DNA of 64,000 bases from positions 8,959 to 72,958 of the forward strand of contig NZ_LUKZ01000035.1 of assembly GCF_001633105.1 (NCBI RefSeq). Reading direction: 5' to 3'. The position numbers and the translations under genes were made by a program. This DNA is from Acidovorax sp. GW101-3H11 (lineage in GTDB: Bacteria > Pseudomonadota > Gammaproteobacteria > Burkholderiales > Burkholderiaceae_C). A model generated the notes under the pieces. That model was not told the DNA's origin, did no database searches, and saw nothing but the letters and a program-made list of their open reading frames with translations. Positions 27,941-36,805 of this stretch are shown one piece after another; the first letter of the stretch is position 1; each line of letters begins with the position of its first letter.

Positions 27941-28771
27941 TCAGTTCGCGTGGGTGGGGCGCTGAAAGAAAGTGTCCAGCACCGGCATCAACCCCGGAAA
28001 CTCCTGCGCAAACCGAGCGCGGCTCACGAAGTACGCCTCGCAGGCCACGGCGAAGAACTCGGACTGCGAGGTGGCGCCGTAGGCGTCCAGCCAGGGGCGT
28101 TCTGCGCCGAAGCGCTCGGCCTTGATGACTGCTTCGCGGAAGTCCCGGTAGGCGGGCTCCCAGGCGTTCCACCAGGCTTCATAGGCAGCGCGGCCGGTGC
28201 GGGCGCCCATGAAGCCGGCAGGCAGGGGCGGGCAGCCGTTGGGTTCGCCACTTTTCATGTCGAGCTTGTGCACAAACTCGTGCACCACCACGTTGTGGCC
28301 GCGCGCGGTGTTTTCGGCGGCGTTGGCCACATGCTCCCAGCTCAGCATGATGGGGCCGCGCTCCATGGCTTCGCCCAGCAGTACCTGCGTGTGTTCATGC
28401 ACCACACCGGCGTCGTCCATGGTCTTGCGGCGGGCTACGGCCTCGCCGGGGTGAAGCACGATGCCCACAAAGTCGTCGTACCAGGCGAGTGCCTTGGCGG
28501 GGTCGCCCCAATGCAAGAGGGGCAGGCAGGCCTGGGCTGCAATGTCGATGGCCATGGCATCGGTCACCACCAGGCCATGGGCACCGTGGAATTCCTTGTA
28601 GTGCAGGAAGAGGGCGCTGAGCGCGCGCAGCTTGGACTGGTCGTGCAGCGATAGCGCCGCCAGGAAGGGGTAGCGCTGCAGCGTTTGCAACCACAGCGTG
28701 GCGGAGATGTCGGGCACCGGGGCCACGGTGGAGCGCACGTGGCGCCAGAGCCGGTTGAGAAAAGGGGGCAT
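27941..28771 (-). CDS. mtfA: zinc-dependent peptidase MtfA-like (M90)
   Basis: This 276-residue protein of the MtfA/DgsA-binding family has the zinc motif HEFVH in NVVVHEFVHKLDMKSGEPNGCPPLP, with a downstream glutamate region (SQSEFFAVACEAYF). In enterobacteria MtfA binds the repressor Mlc and has aminopeptidase activity. Here Mlc is not visible, so the role may differ. It is the last gene of the minus-strand run ldt-ppiA-ppiB-lpxH-mtfA, 37 bp behind lpxH. Confidence 0.9.
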   Translation of the reverse strand: MPPFLNRLWRHVRSTVAPVPDISATLWLQTLQRYPFLAALSLHDQSKLRALSALFLHYKEFHGAHGLVVTDAMAIDIAAQACLPLLHWGDPAKALAWYDDFVGIVLHPGEAVARRKTMDDAGVVHEHTQVLLGEAMERGPIMLSWEHVANAAENTARGHNVVVHEFVHKLDMKSGEPNGCPPLPAGFMGARTGRAAYEAWWNAWEPAYRDFREAVIKAERFGAERPWLDAYGATSQSEFFAVACEAYFVSRARFAQEFPGLMPVLDTFFQRPTHAN

Positions 28772-28808
28772 GGCGATCAGGCTGCAAGGCGGTCAGGCCC
28801 CGCGCAGT

Positions 28809-29612
28809 TCAGGATCGCTGGTAGCTGGGGGCCAGTGCCACCCGTTCCAAGCCCGCGCCGGACAAACGCAGTGTTTCCACGCGGGGAGGCAATGCGGCGG
28901 CGTCCCAGTCGCTGAGCACCACGCGCTGCAGGCCCGGGGCCAGCAGGTGGCTGGCAGGCTTGTGGGTGTGGCCGTGGATGAGCGTGCGGGCACCTGCAGC
29001 CTGCAGCCAGGCAATGGCGGCGGGGCCGTCCACATCGGCATAGCTGGCGCCGGATTGTTTGCGTGCCTCGCTCTCCTGCCGGATGCCGCGCGCCTGTGCA
29101 CGGCGTGTGGCCAGGGGCTGGGCCAGAAACTGCTGCTGCCACTCGGCGCTGCGCGCCTGCACCCGAAAACGCTGGTAGTCCACGTCATCCAGGCACAGCA
29201 GATCGCCATGGCTGAGCACAAAGCGCTGGCCACCAAACACCAGCACGGTGGGGTCGGCCAGGCCGGTGATGCCGCAATGCGCCAGGAAGGCCGGGCCCGC
29301 CAGAAAGTCGCGGTTGCCGTGCATGAAGAACACCGGCAGGCGCTGCGCGGCGGCCTGCAGGCTGGCGCAGCATGTGGCCTCGAAGCTGCCGGGCTCCTGC
29401 AGGGCATCGTCGCCTACCCACACCTCGAACAGGTCGCCCAGGATGAAGAGGGCGTCGGCCTGTGTGGTCTGCAGGTAGTGCAGCCAGGCGGCCACGGTGG
29501 CGGGCTCGCTGGCCTGCAGGTGCAGGTCCGAAATGAATTCGACTGTGCGCCAATGCGAGGGAGCGGCAAGCTCCTCGAACGGGGGCACGGTCGTCAACGG
29601 GGCGGCAGTCAA
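28809..29612 (-). CDS. lpxH: UDP-2,3-diacylglucosamine diphosphatase
   Basis: This 267-residue calcineurin-like phosphoesterase of lipid A synthesis cleaves UDP-2,3-diacylglucosamine to lipid X and UMP at the inner membrane. All metal motifs are present: FISDLHL, LGDLFEVWVGDD, MHGNRDFLAGP, LSHGDLLC and IHGHTHKPASH. The start is ATG 29612. It follows ppiB by 21 bp, an arrangement found in many betaproteobacteria. Confidence 0.95.
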   Translation of the reverse strand: MTAAPLTTVPPFEELAAPSHWRTVEFISDLHLQASEPATVAAWLHYLQTTQADALFILGDLFEVWVGDDALQEPGSFEATCCASLQAAAQRLPVFFMHGNRDFLAGPAFLAHCGITGLADPTVLVFGGQRFVLSHGDLLCLDDVDYQRFRVQARSAEWQQQFLAQPLATRRAQARGIRQESEARKQSGASYADVDGPAAIAWLQAAGARTLIHGHTHKPASHLLAPGLQRVVLSDWDAAALPPRVETLRLSGAGLERVALAPSYQRS

Positions 29613-29633
29613 GGCCCGAATCAGGCGGTGGAT

Positions 29634-30161
29634 TTACAGGGCCACGGCCTTGTCGATGACCACAGCGTCGAATGGCACGTCATCGTGGTAACCCTTGCGC
29701 GTGGTACGCACAGCCTTGATGGCGTCCACCACGTCCTGGCCCTTTACGACCTTGCCGAACACGGCATAGCCCCAGCCTTGCGCAGTGGGCGAGGTGTGGT
29801 TCAGGAAGCCGTTGTCCACCGTGTTGATGAAGAACTGGGCCGTGGCGCTGTGGGGGTCGCCGGTGCGGGCCATGGCCAGGGTGTACTTGTCGTTCTTCAG
29901 GCCGTTCTTGGCTTCGTTCTCGATGGGGGCTTGGGTTTCCTTTTGCTTCATGTCGGCCGTCATGCCGCCGCCCTGGACCATGAAGTTCTTGATCACGCGG
30001 TGGAACACGGTGCCGCTGTAGAAGCCGCTGTTCACGTAGCTCAGGAAGTTGGCCGTGGACTTGGGCGCATTCACAGCGTCCAGTTCGATGGTGATCACGC
30101 CCTGGGTGGCGGTTTCAGCCACGTTGATGGTCACGTGGAGTTCGACTTGTGGATTGCTCAT
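29634..30161 (-). CDS. ppiB: cytoplasmic peptidyl-prolyl cis-trans isomerase (cyclophilin)
   Basis: This 175-residue cyclophilin has the core motifs [52 protein letters not shown] and [21 protein letters not shown]. It has no signal peptide, in contrast to the paralogue upstream, so it acts in the cytoplasm. The catalytic Arg of FHRVIKNFM is present. It lies between ppiA (22 bp) and lpxH (21 bp) in one operon. Confidence 0.95.
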   Translation of the reverse strand: MSNPQVELHVTINVAETATQGVITIELDAVNAPKSTANFLSYVNSGFYSGTVFHRVIKNFMVQGGGMTADMKQKETQAPIENEAKNGLKNDKYTLAMARTGDPHSATAQFFINTVDNGFLNHTSPTAQGWGYAVFGKVVKGQDVVDAIKAVRTTRKGYHDDVPFDAVVIDKAVAL

Positions 30162-30183
30162 AGCAGTGCTTTCTTCAAAAAAT

Positions 30184-30765
30184 TCACTTCACCACGGTGG
30201 CGGAAGTGATGGTGATGGGGGTGGTGGGCACGTTCTGGTGCGGGCCCTTGTTGCCGGTGGCCACGGCCTTGATCTTGTCCACCACGGCGGTGCCTTCGAC
30301 CACCTTGCCGAACACGGCATAGCCGTGGCCGTCAGGGCTGGGGGCGTTGAGCATGGCGTTGTCCTTCACGTTGATGAAGAACTGCGAGGTGGCCGAGTCG
30401 GGGTTGCCCGTGCGGGCCATGGCGATGGTGTAGGTGTCGTTCTTGAGGCCGTTCTTGGCTTCGAGTGCGATGGGGGCCTTGGTGGGCTTTTGCTGCATGT
30501 CGGCCGTGAAGCCGCCGCCCTGGATCATGAAGCCGTCGATCACACGGTGGAAGATCGTGCCGTCGTAGTGCTTGCTGTTCACGTAGGCCAGGAAGTTCTC
30601 GACCGTCTTGGGCGCCTTGGCGGCATCGAGCTGCACCACGATGTCACCCATCGAGGTGGCCAGCTTGACCTTGGGGGCGTCTTGCGCATGGACAGGTGCT
30701 ACCGAAAAAATAGCTGCCAGGGCAATGCTGGCCAGCGCCAGGGTCGAATTTCTTCTGGAAATCAT
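30184..30765 (-). CDS. ppiA: periplasmic peptidyl-prolyl cis-trans isomerase (cyclophilin)
   Basis: This protein of about 193 residues has a signal peptide ([27 protein letters not shown]) followed by a complete cyclophilin domain ([34 protein letters not shown]). It is therefore the exported sister of the ppiB product and assists folding of envelope proteins. The start codon overlaps the ldt stop by 4 bp (ATGA), indicating coupling. The DNA coding for the signal peptide resembles a diverged SIR repeat (AGCTATTTTTTCGGTAGC with GCGCTGGCC). Confidence 0.93.
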   Translation of the reverse strand: MISRRNSTLALASIALAAIFSVAPVHAQDAPKVKLATSMGDIVVQLDAAKAPKTVENFLAYVNSKHYDGTIFHRVIDGFMIQGGGFTADMQQKPTKAPIALEAKNGLKNDTYTIAMARTGNPDSATSQFFINVKDNAMLNAPSPDGHGYAVFGKVVEGTAVVDKIKAVATGNKGPHQNVPTTPITITSATVVK

Positions 30766-32057
30766 CCAATCACTCCTTCGAAAAATATCTGCCAATGTGG
30801 GCCCCGCCGCGTCCAGTATTGGCGCTTGGTCGGGCCCGTGCGGGCGCCTTCGGCGACTTCGCCGAACGTTACCACCATGGTGTCGGCCGAGTCTGTCCAG
30901 CGCAGGTAAGACTTGTCCTTGAGCTGGAGTTCCCGGCCCTTGAGCGCGCGGGTCTCGGCTTGCAACACCTGGGTCCATTCCTCCAGTGGCTTCTTGCGGT
31001 AGCTCTGGAAGTCGGGGGCGTAAAAACTCATCAGGCGCTTCATGTCGCCTTCGGTCTTGGCGGTGCGCCAGGCGTTGAGCACGGCTTCGAACGATTTGCG
31101 CTCGGCCGCCACGCTGTGGGGCTGCACCCACTGCAGCTGGCGCGCAATCACCACGGGGGTGGAGCGGGGTTCCACCGTGCGCAGGATGCGCTCCAGGTCG
31201 GGGTTGGCCAGCACCAGGCAGCCGTCGGTGGCCAGCGGGGCGCGCGCAAACTGGTCGGGGGGCGTGCCATGCAGCCAGATGCCGCTGCCCGTCTTGCCCC
31301 GGCTCTGGTCCAGCGGGTTGGGGTAGTTGATGGGCAGGGCGCCCGCGCCGTAGAAGTCCTTGAGCGTGGCGGGGTCGAGGCGGCTGGTGATGAAGTACAC
31401 ACCGAGCGGCGTGCGCTGGTCGCCCTCCACCTCTTTTTCGATGCCAAGCTTGCCCACCGACGCGTAGTAGTCGGCCACCAGCTGCAGGCCCTTGGGGGTG
31501 TTTTCAAACAGGTACAGGCGCGAGCGCGAGGCGTCCACCGCAATCGCGTGGCGCGAGCGGGGCGACAGCTCCAGGAACTGGGCCGGGACGCTGTTCTCCG
31601 GCGGGCGGCTGCGTTGCGCGTCCACCCGCTGGCGCGATTCGGTGCGCAGCTCGGAGAGGGTGGCAGCGGCCTGGAGGCTGCGGGCCGAGTCGGGCTCGGG
31701 CGCCACATCGCCCAGGTGGCGGATGGGGCGCGTGCGCGACATCAGCAGATCGCCCACGGCGAGCTGGGCGAGCTGGAAGTTGGGGTAGTCGCGCGCCAGG
31801 CTTTCGGCCTGCAGCAGGGCTTCGCGGCCCCGGCCTTCGGCCACGAGCTTGTACACAGCCATCAGGCGGGCTTCGGCCTGGCCGTCGCGCAGGGCTTCGG
31901 CAGAAACAGGCGGTGCCGAGGATGTTGCGCGCCGCTTCTTCTTTTCCTTGTCGCCCTGGGACATCGCGGGGGCGGCCAGCAGCAGGCCCGCCAGGCACAG
32001 GGCGGCGGTTGCCGCCAGGCGACCTGGTGCGGGCAAAGGCACAGACATGCGCGGCAT
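30762..32057 (-). CDS. L,D-transpeptidase, Cds6-like (YkuD domain)
   Basis: This 431-residue envelope enzyme has a signal peptide ending near APAMS. A helical segment with TPR-like character is followed by a YkuD catalytic domain ([22 protein letters not shown], then [29 protein letters not shown] with the catalytic Cys). The last 110 residues are an NTF2/SnoaL-like domain ([25 protein letters not shown] to [11 protein letters not shown]) of the Cds6 type. Such enzymes cross-link peptidoglycan or attach proteins to it. The neighbouring TPR protein ends with a similar C-terminal domain. Starts at 32057 (MPRMSV) or 32048 are both possible. Confidence 0.87.
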   Translation of the reverse strand: MPRMSVPLPAPGRLAATAALCLAGLLLAAPAMSQGDKEKKKRRATSSAPPVSAEALRDGQAEARLMAVYKLVAEGRGREALLQAESLARDYPNFQLAQLAVGDLLMSRTRPIRHLGDVAPEPDSARSLQAAATLSELRTESRQRVDAQRSRPPENSVPAQFLELSPRSRHAIAVDASRSRLYLFENTPKGLQLVADYYASVGKLGIEKEVEGDQRTPLGVYFITSRLDPATLKDFYGAGALPINYPNPLDQSRGKTGSGIWLHGTPPDQFARAPLATDGCLVLANPDLERILRTVEPRSTPVVIARQLQWVQPHSVAAERKSFEAVLNAWRTAKTEGDMKRLMSFYAPDFQSYRKKPLEEWTQVLQAETRALKGRELQLKDKSYLRWTDSADTMVVTFGEVAEGARTGPTKRQYWTRRGPHWQIFFEGVIG

Positions 32058-32073
32058 CAGGGTCGGGTCAGGG

Positions 32074-32104
32074 CAAAAAAAAAGCCCGCGCAAGAGGCGC
32101 AGGC
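32074..32104 (-). terminator. intrinsic terminator between TPR gene and ldt
   Basis: On the minus strand GCCTGCGC-CTCTT-GCGCGGGC (one G-U pair) is followed by nine T. It terminates the TPR-protein transcript 20 bp after its stop and just before the ldt start. Confidence 0.85.
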
Positions 32105-32123
32105 GCCGCGTCGGGGTTCACGG

Positions 32124-33200
32124 TCAACCGCCTGTGGATTCGCGAACAATGGCCCAGCGGCCGTTGCTGTTCACCAGATCCAGCGTCTTGCGGCTGGTCA
32201 CGTTGAGCGCGTCGGCGCTGTAGGCCTGGCGAAAGCGGGCCGTGGCCTTGTCACCCTGGACCGACACGGCAATGTCGGACAGCTTCACGCTGATCTTGGA
32301 CTTGCCCACGATGCGCGACTCGCGCTCTTTCTCCCAGGCGGCGCGGTTCTGGTTGCCCGGCGGGTCAAAAGACTTGTCGTAGGCGCCCAGGTAGGCCTTC
32401 ATGTCCTTGGCGGCCCAGGCGGCGGCCCAGGCCTGCACGGCGGCTGTCACGGCCTGGGTGGATGCGTCGCTGGCGGCCGCAGGGGCCGGAGCCGGTGTGG
32501 GGGCGGGCGCTGTAGCCGCCGGGGTAGCGGCGGGCGCGGGGGCTGCCGCAGTTGCCGGGGCCGGGGTGGGGGCTGCGGGTGCAGGCGCTGCTGCGGCAGG
32601 AGCCGGGCGCTGCGTGGCCACCACGGCGGCGGGCACGGGGGCTGCCGCCGCAGGGCGGCCGGATTTGCTGGCCGCGTCGGCAGAGAACAGTTCTCGGATC
32701 AGGGCCAGCTTGGGCTTGACCGAGTTGGCGCTGGTGGCATCCAGCTGCAGGGCCTTGTTGTAGGCCTGGCTGGCCAGCTTGGCGTAGATGTCGCCCAGGT
32801 TTTCGTGCGCGGTGGCGTAGCTGGGGTTGGTGCGGATCGCCATTTCGAGTGCCGTGCGGGCCTTGTCCAGCTGGTTCTGGTTGGCGTAGAGCACGGCCAG
32901 GTTGTTGTAGGGCTCGGGCAGCTCGGGATACTCTTCCGTCAGCTTGGTGAAGGTGGTGATGGCCTCGCCCTGTTTGCCGCTGTCGGCCTGTGCCACGCCG
33001 CGCAGAAAGCGAAGCTGCGGGTCGCGCGGGGTGGCGGCCAGGCGCTGATCGGCTTTCACCAGGGCCTCGGCGGCCTTGCCGGTTTTCAGCAGTTGGGTGA
33101 TGTCGGAGTAGTCCTCGGCATGGGCCACGCCCGCGCCCAGCAGCGCGGTCAGCGCCACCAGGCGCAGGAGTTGTGGAAGGGTGCGGAGGACTGGCTTCAT
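32124..33200 (-). CDS. exported TPR protein with NTF2-like C-terminal domain
   Basis: This protein of about 358 residues has a signal peptide (LPQLLRLVALTALLGAGVAHA) and three or so tetratricopeptide repeats (residues 30-165, for example ATPRDPQLRFLRGVAQADSG and PEPYNNLAVLYANQNQLDKA). An Ala/Pro linker of about 70 residues follows, then a C-terminal domain (VQAWAAAWAAKDMKAYLGAYD to NGRWAIVREST) of the NTF2/SnoaL type also seen at the end of the adjacent L,D-transpeptidase. It is probably a periplasmic scaffold linked to peptidoglycan remodelling. ATG 33200 gives a sensible signal peptide; the frame upstream is non-coding in character. Confidence 0.8.
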   Translation of the reverse strand: MKPVLRTLPQLLRLVALTALLGAGVAHAEDYSDITQLLKTGKAAEALVKADQRLAATPRDPQLRFLRGVAQADSGKQGEAITTFTKLTEEYPELPEPYNNLAVLYANQNQLDKARTALEMAIRTNPSYATAHENLGDIYAKLASQAYNKALQLDATSANSVKPKLALIRELFSADAASKSGRPAAAAPVPAAVVATQRPAPAAAAPAPAAPTPAPATAAAPAPAATPAATAPAPTPAPAPAAASDASTQAVTAAVQAWAAAWAAKDMKAYLGAYDKSFDPPGNQNRAAWEKERESRIVGKSKISVKLSDIAVSVQGDKATARFRQAYSADALNVTSRKTLDLVNSNGRWAIVRESTGG

Positions 33201-33426
33201 GGGGATTCCGGGGGGTTGGGCAGCGGCCCGCCGGGGCGGGGGCTTATACTGCGGCGGATTGTAGCTGAGGGGGTTGTCATGACGGAACGCTGTTGCCGCG
33301 GGTGATTTTGCTGTATGCCCCCTGCCGGGCCAACCCCCGCCAAGGGCTCTGAGAATCTGTTCCAGGCCCTTAGCTGCCGGGTGAATTGCTTCACCCAACC
33401 ACCCCTTCCCCCGTGACTGAAATCCC

Positions 33427-34806
33427 ATGAGTTTGCGCATCTACAACACGCTGTCGCGTGCATTGGAGGATTTTTCCCCGCTCGAACCCTCACATGTGCG
33501 CATGTACGTGTGCGGCATGACCATTTATGACCTGTGCCACATTGGCCATGCGCGCATGATGATGGCTTTTGACGTGGTGCAGCGCTGGCTGAAAAGCAGC
33601 GGCTACCGCGTCACCTACGTGCGCAACATCACCGACATCGACGACAAGATCATCAAACGTGCGCTGGAGCGGGGCATCACCATCCGCCAGCTCACCGACG
33701 AGATGATTGCCGCGATGCACCAGGACATCGGCCTGCTGGGCATCGAGCCCCCCACCGTAGAGCCCCGCGCCACCGAATATGTGCCCCAGATGCTCTCGCT
33801 CATCGGCCGGCTCGAAGGCAAGGGCCTGGCCTACCGCGCGAGCAATGGTGACGTGAACTACTCGGTGCGCAAGTTCGACGGCTACGGCAAGCTCTCGGGC
33901 AAGTCGCTGGATGAACTGCGCGCGGGCGAGCGTGTGGCCGTGCTCGATGGCAAGGAAGACCCGCTCGATTTCGTGCTGTGGAAGGCCTCCAAGCCGGAGG
34001 AGCCGCCCGAGGCCAAGTGGGACAGCGAATTCGGCGCGGGCCGCCCCGGCTGGCACATCGAGTGCTCGGCCATGTGCGGCGCCACATTGGGCGAAACCTT
34101 CGACATCCATGGCGGCGGTGCAGACCTGCAGTTCCCTCACCACGAGAACGAGATCGCCCAGAGCGAAGGCGCCACCGGCCAGCTTTTGGCGAAGTTCTGG
34201 GTGCACAACGGTTTCGTGCGCGTGGACAACGAGAAGATGTCCAAGAGCCTGGGCAACTTCTTCACCATCCGCGACGTGCTCAAGACCTACGACGCGGAGA
34301 CGCTGCGCTTCTTCATGGTGCGCGCCCACTACCGCAGCGCGCTGAACTACAGCGACGCCCACCTGGACGACGCACGCCAGGCCTTGAAGCGCCTGTACAC
34401 GGCGCTGAGTCTGGTCGCCCCCGCCGAAGTGGTTGCCATCGACTGGAGCAATCCCTACGCCGCCCGCTTCAAGGCCGCGATGGACGAGGACTTCGGCACG
34501 CCCGAGGCCGTGGCCGTGCTGTTCGAGCTGGCGGGTGAGGTCAACAAGACCCGCTCGGCCGAGCTGGCAGGGCTGCTCAAGGCGCTGGGTGGTTGCCTGG
34601 GGCTGCTGCAGGGCGACCCCAGGGCCTTCCTGCAGGCCGGTGCAGGCGTGAACGAAGCCGACATCCAGGCGCAGATTGCGGCCCGCGCCGCTGCCAAGGC
34701 CGCCAAGAACTTCGCCGAGGCCGACCGCATCCGCCAGGCGCTGCTGTCCCAGGGCATCGTGCTCAAGGACTCCGCCGCAGGCACGACATGGGAAGCCGCG
34801 CAGTGA
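33427..34806 (+). CDS. cysS: cysteinyl-tRNA synthetase
   Basis: This 459-residue class I synthetase charges tRNA-Cys. Zinc ligand Cys29 is in [24 protein letters not shown], which also holds the HIGH motif. [39 protein letters not shown] is the second zinc-site and active-site region. KMSKSLGNF is the KMSKS loop. The length is that of the bacterial enzyme. The start is fixed by the conserved [11 protein letters not shown]. It is divergent from the TPR gene. Confidence 0.98.
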   Translation: MSLRIYNTLSRALEDFSPLEPSHVRMYVCGMTIYDLCHIGHARMMMAFDVVQRWLKSSGYRVTYVRNITDIDDKIIKRALERGITIRQLTDEMIAAMHQDIGLLGIEPPTVEPRATEYVPQMLSLIGRLEGKGLAYRASNGDVNYSVRKFDGYGKLSGKSLDELRAGERVAVLDGKEDPLDFVLWKASKPEEPPEAKWDSEFGAGRPGWHIECSAMCGATLGETFDIHGGGADLQFPHHENEIAQSEGATGQLLAKFWVHNGFVRVDNEKMSKSLGNFFTIRDVLKTYDAETLRFFMVRAHYRSALNYSDAHLDDARQALKRLYTALSLVAPAEVVAIDWSNPYAARFKAAMDEDFGTPEAVAVLFELAGEVNKTRSAELAGLLKALGGCLGLLQGDPRAFLQAGAGVNEADIQAQIAARAAAKAAKNFAEADRIRQALLSQGIVLKDSAAGTTWEAAQ

Positions 34807-34817
34807 TCCCCGTTTGT

Positions 34818-34877
34818 ATGCAAAAAATGCCGCTACGGCGCATGGGGTAAGCCGTGGCAGCTTCTAAAAAGATAGCG
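34818..34877 (+). repeat. SIR dispersed repeat, copy overlapping the alkA-type start
   Basis: TATGCAAAAAATGCCGCTACGGCGCATGGGGTAAGC and GGCAGCTTCTAAAAAGATAGC follow the SIR order. The GTG start codon (34854) and the first seven codons of the next gene lie inside it. Confidence 0.6.
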
Positions 34878-35528
34878 GGCGACGCCGCAACGCCGCCGCT
34901 GGTGCTGGCCACGCCCGACTACTGGGCCGAGGCGTGCAAGCACCTCGTCAAAAAAGACCGGGTGATGAAACGCCTGATCCCGCAGTTTGGCGACGCCGCG
35001 CTGCAGACCAAAGGCGATCCCTTTATTACGCTGGCGCGCTCCATCGTGGGCCAGCAGGTGTCGGTGGCATCCGCCCAGGCGGTATGGGAGCGCCTGGTGG
35101 CGCTGCTGCCGCGTGGCATGAAGCCCGCCAGCGTGCTCAAGCTCAAGATTGACGACATGCGCGCCGCAGGCCTGTCGGCCCGCAAGGTGGACTACCTGGT
35201 GGACCTGGCCATGCACTTCGAGAGCGGCAAGCTGCATGTGAAGGACTGGGCAGCGATGGACGACGAGGCCATCATTGCCGAGCTGGTGGCCATTCGCGGC
35301 ATCGGCCGCTGGACGGCCGAGATGTTTTTGATCTTCTATTTGATGCGGCCCAATGTATTGCCCCTGGACGATCCGGGGTTGATCACCGGCATCAGCCAGA
35401 ATTACTTCTCGGGTGACCCTGTGAGCCGCAGCGATGCCCGCGAGGTGGCCGAGGCCTGGAAGCCCTGGTGCAGTGTGGCGACTTGGTATATTTGGCGGTC
35501 GCTCGACCCGCAGCCGGTTGCTTACTGA
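34854..35528 (+). CDS. DNA-3-methyladenine glycosylase II family (AlkA-like)
   Basis: This 224-residue HhH-GPD base-excision repair glycosylase removes alkylated purines from DNA. It shows FITLARSIVGQQVSVASAQAVWERL, the helix-hairpin-helix LVAIRGIGRWTAEMFLIF and the catalytic Asp in VLPLDDPGLI. It lacks the N-terminal domain of E. coli AlkA, as is usual for the short bacterial group. The GTG start lies inside a SIR repeat, so the first residues (MAASKKIAGD) are repeat-derived. It follows cysS by 47 bp and precedes accA. Confidence 0.9.
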   Translation: MAASKKIAGDAATPPLVLATPDYWAEACKHLVKKDRVMKRLIPQFGDAALQTKGDPFITLARSIVGQQVSVASAQAVWERLVALLPRGMKPASVLKLKIDDMRAAGLSARKVDYLVDLAMHFESGKLHVKDWAAMDDEAIIAELVAIRGIGRWTAEMFLIFYLMRPNVLPLDDPGLITGISQNYFSGDPVSRSDAREVAEAWKPWCSVATWYIWRSLDPQPVAY

Positions 35529-35627
35529 CGCCCTCTGACGCGTTTGACCAAAAATCGTTAACCGTCGGTTACAGTGCGTGCCATTCATCGTGGCAGCCGC
35601 CCGGCGCGAGCCCCAAGGAGAACAACG

Positions 35628-36605
35628 TTGGCGAAAAAGACCTTTCTGGATTTCGAGCAGCCCATCGCAGAGCTGGAATCCAAAATTGAAGAACTGCGCT
35701 ACGTGCAGACCGAGAGTGCCGTCGATATCTCGGAAGAGATCGACCAGCTGAGCAAAAAGAGCCAGCAGCTCACCAAAGACATTTACAGCGAGCTGTCGCC
35801 CTGGCAGATCACCAAGATCGCCCGCCACCCCGAGCGCCCCTACACGCTCGACTACGTGCGCGACATCTTCACCGACTTCGTGGAGCTGCACGGCGACCGC
35901 CACTATGCGGACGACCAGTCCATCGTGGGCGGCCTCGCGCGCTTCAATGGCCATGCCTGCATGGTCATCGGCCACCAGAAGGGCCGTGACACGAAGGAGC
36001 GCGCCATACGCAACTTCGGCATGAGCAAGCCCGAGGGCTACCGCAAGGCGCTGCGTCTCATGAAGACAGCCGAGAAGTTCAAGCTGCCCGTGTTCACCTT
36101 TGTGGACACGCCCGGCGCCTACCCCGGCATCGACGCCGAGGAGCGCGGCCAGTCCGAGGCCATCGGCCGCAACATCTTCGAGATGGCGCAGCTCGAAGTG
36201 CCCATCATCACCACCATCATTGGCGAAGGCGGCTCCGGCGGCGCGCTGGCCATCAGCGTGGCCGACCAGGTCGTGATGCTGCAGTACGCCATCTACTCGG
36301 TGATCAGCCCTGAAGGTTGCGCCTCCATCCTCTGGAAGACCAGCGACAAGGCCCAGGAAGCCGCCGACGCGCTGGGCATCACTGCCCACCGCCTGAAGGC
36401 GCTGGGCCTGGTGGACAAGATCGTGAGCGAGCCCGTGGGCGGCGCCCACCGCGACCACAAGCAGATGGCCGCCTTCCTCAAGCGCGCGCTGGGCGATGCC
36501 TTCCGCCAGGTGGCCGACCTCAAGGTCAAGGACCTGCTGGACCGCCGCTATGAGCGCCTGCAAAGCTACGGCCGCTTTGGTGACACCAAGGCGGACAGCC
36601 GCTGA
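35628..36605 (+). CDS. accA: acetyl-CoA carboxylase carboxyltransferase subunit alpha
   Basis: This 325-residue alpha subunit of the carboxyltransferase makes malonyl-CoA for fatty acid synthesis together with Acc[21 protein letters not shown] at the start, [37 protein letters not shown] and [20 protein letters not shown] are family signatures. The start is TTG at 35628, since AAGGAG lies 7 bases upstream and the conserved AKKTFLDFE begins there. An ATG is absent in the right place. Confidence 0.96.
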   Translation: MAKKTFLDFEQPIAELESKIEELRYVQTESAVDISEEIDQLSKKSQQLTKDIYSELSPWQITKIARHPERPYTLDYVRDIFTDFVELHGDRHYADDQSIVGGLARFNGHACMVIGHQKGRDTKERAIRNFGMSKPEGYRKALRLMKTAEKFKLPVFTFVDTPGAYPGIDAEERGQSEAIGRNIFEMAQLEVPIITTIIGEGGSGGALAISVADQVVMLQYAIYSVISPEGCASILWKTSDKAQEAADALGITAHRLKALGLVDKIVSEPVGGAHRDHKQMAAFLKRALGDAFRQVADLKVKDLLDRRYERLQSYGRFGDTKADSR

Positions 36606-36652
36606 ATATCCTAGCTTCCTGAGCAGGTCGCGCTGGCGACCCGCTTCCGACG

Positions 36653-36674
36653 CGGCCCCAGCAGGGGCCGTTGT
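36653..36674 (+). terminator. possible terminator after accA
   Basis: CGGCCCC-AGCA-GGGGCCG is a perfect 7-bp stem followed by TTGTCGTTT, a poor T tract. A second hairpin GGTCGC-GCTG-GCGACC lies just upstream. Termination is plausible but not certain. Confidence 0.45.
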
Positions 36675-36805
36675 CGTTTCTGGGGCACTGTAGGAAGAGG
36701 GTGCGGCGGCGCGCAGCACGCCGTCGGCATTTCCCTATGGCGCACATGTTGCAACAAGATGTAGCATGTTTCGATGGCTCGTTGCGCGGGCCGAAGGAGT
36801 GTCGC

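Noticed and set aside
30795-33305. An open frame of more than 800 codons on the plus strand
   Set aside because: It lies antisense to the L,D-transpeptidase and TPR genes, which have clear domains, and its Gly/Ala/Arg/His-rich wording is typical of antisense frames in high-GC DNA.
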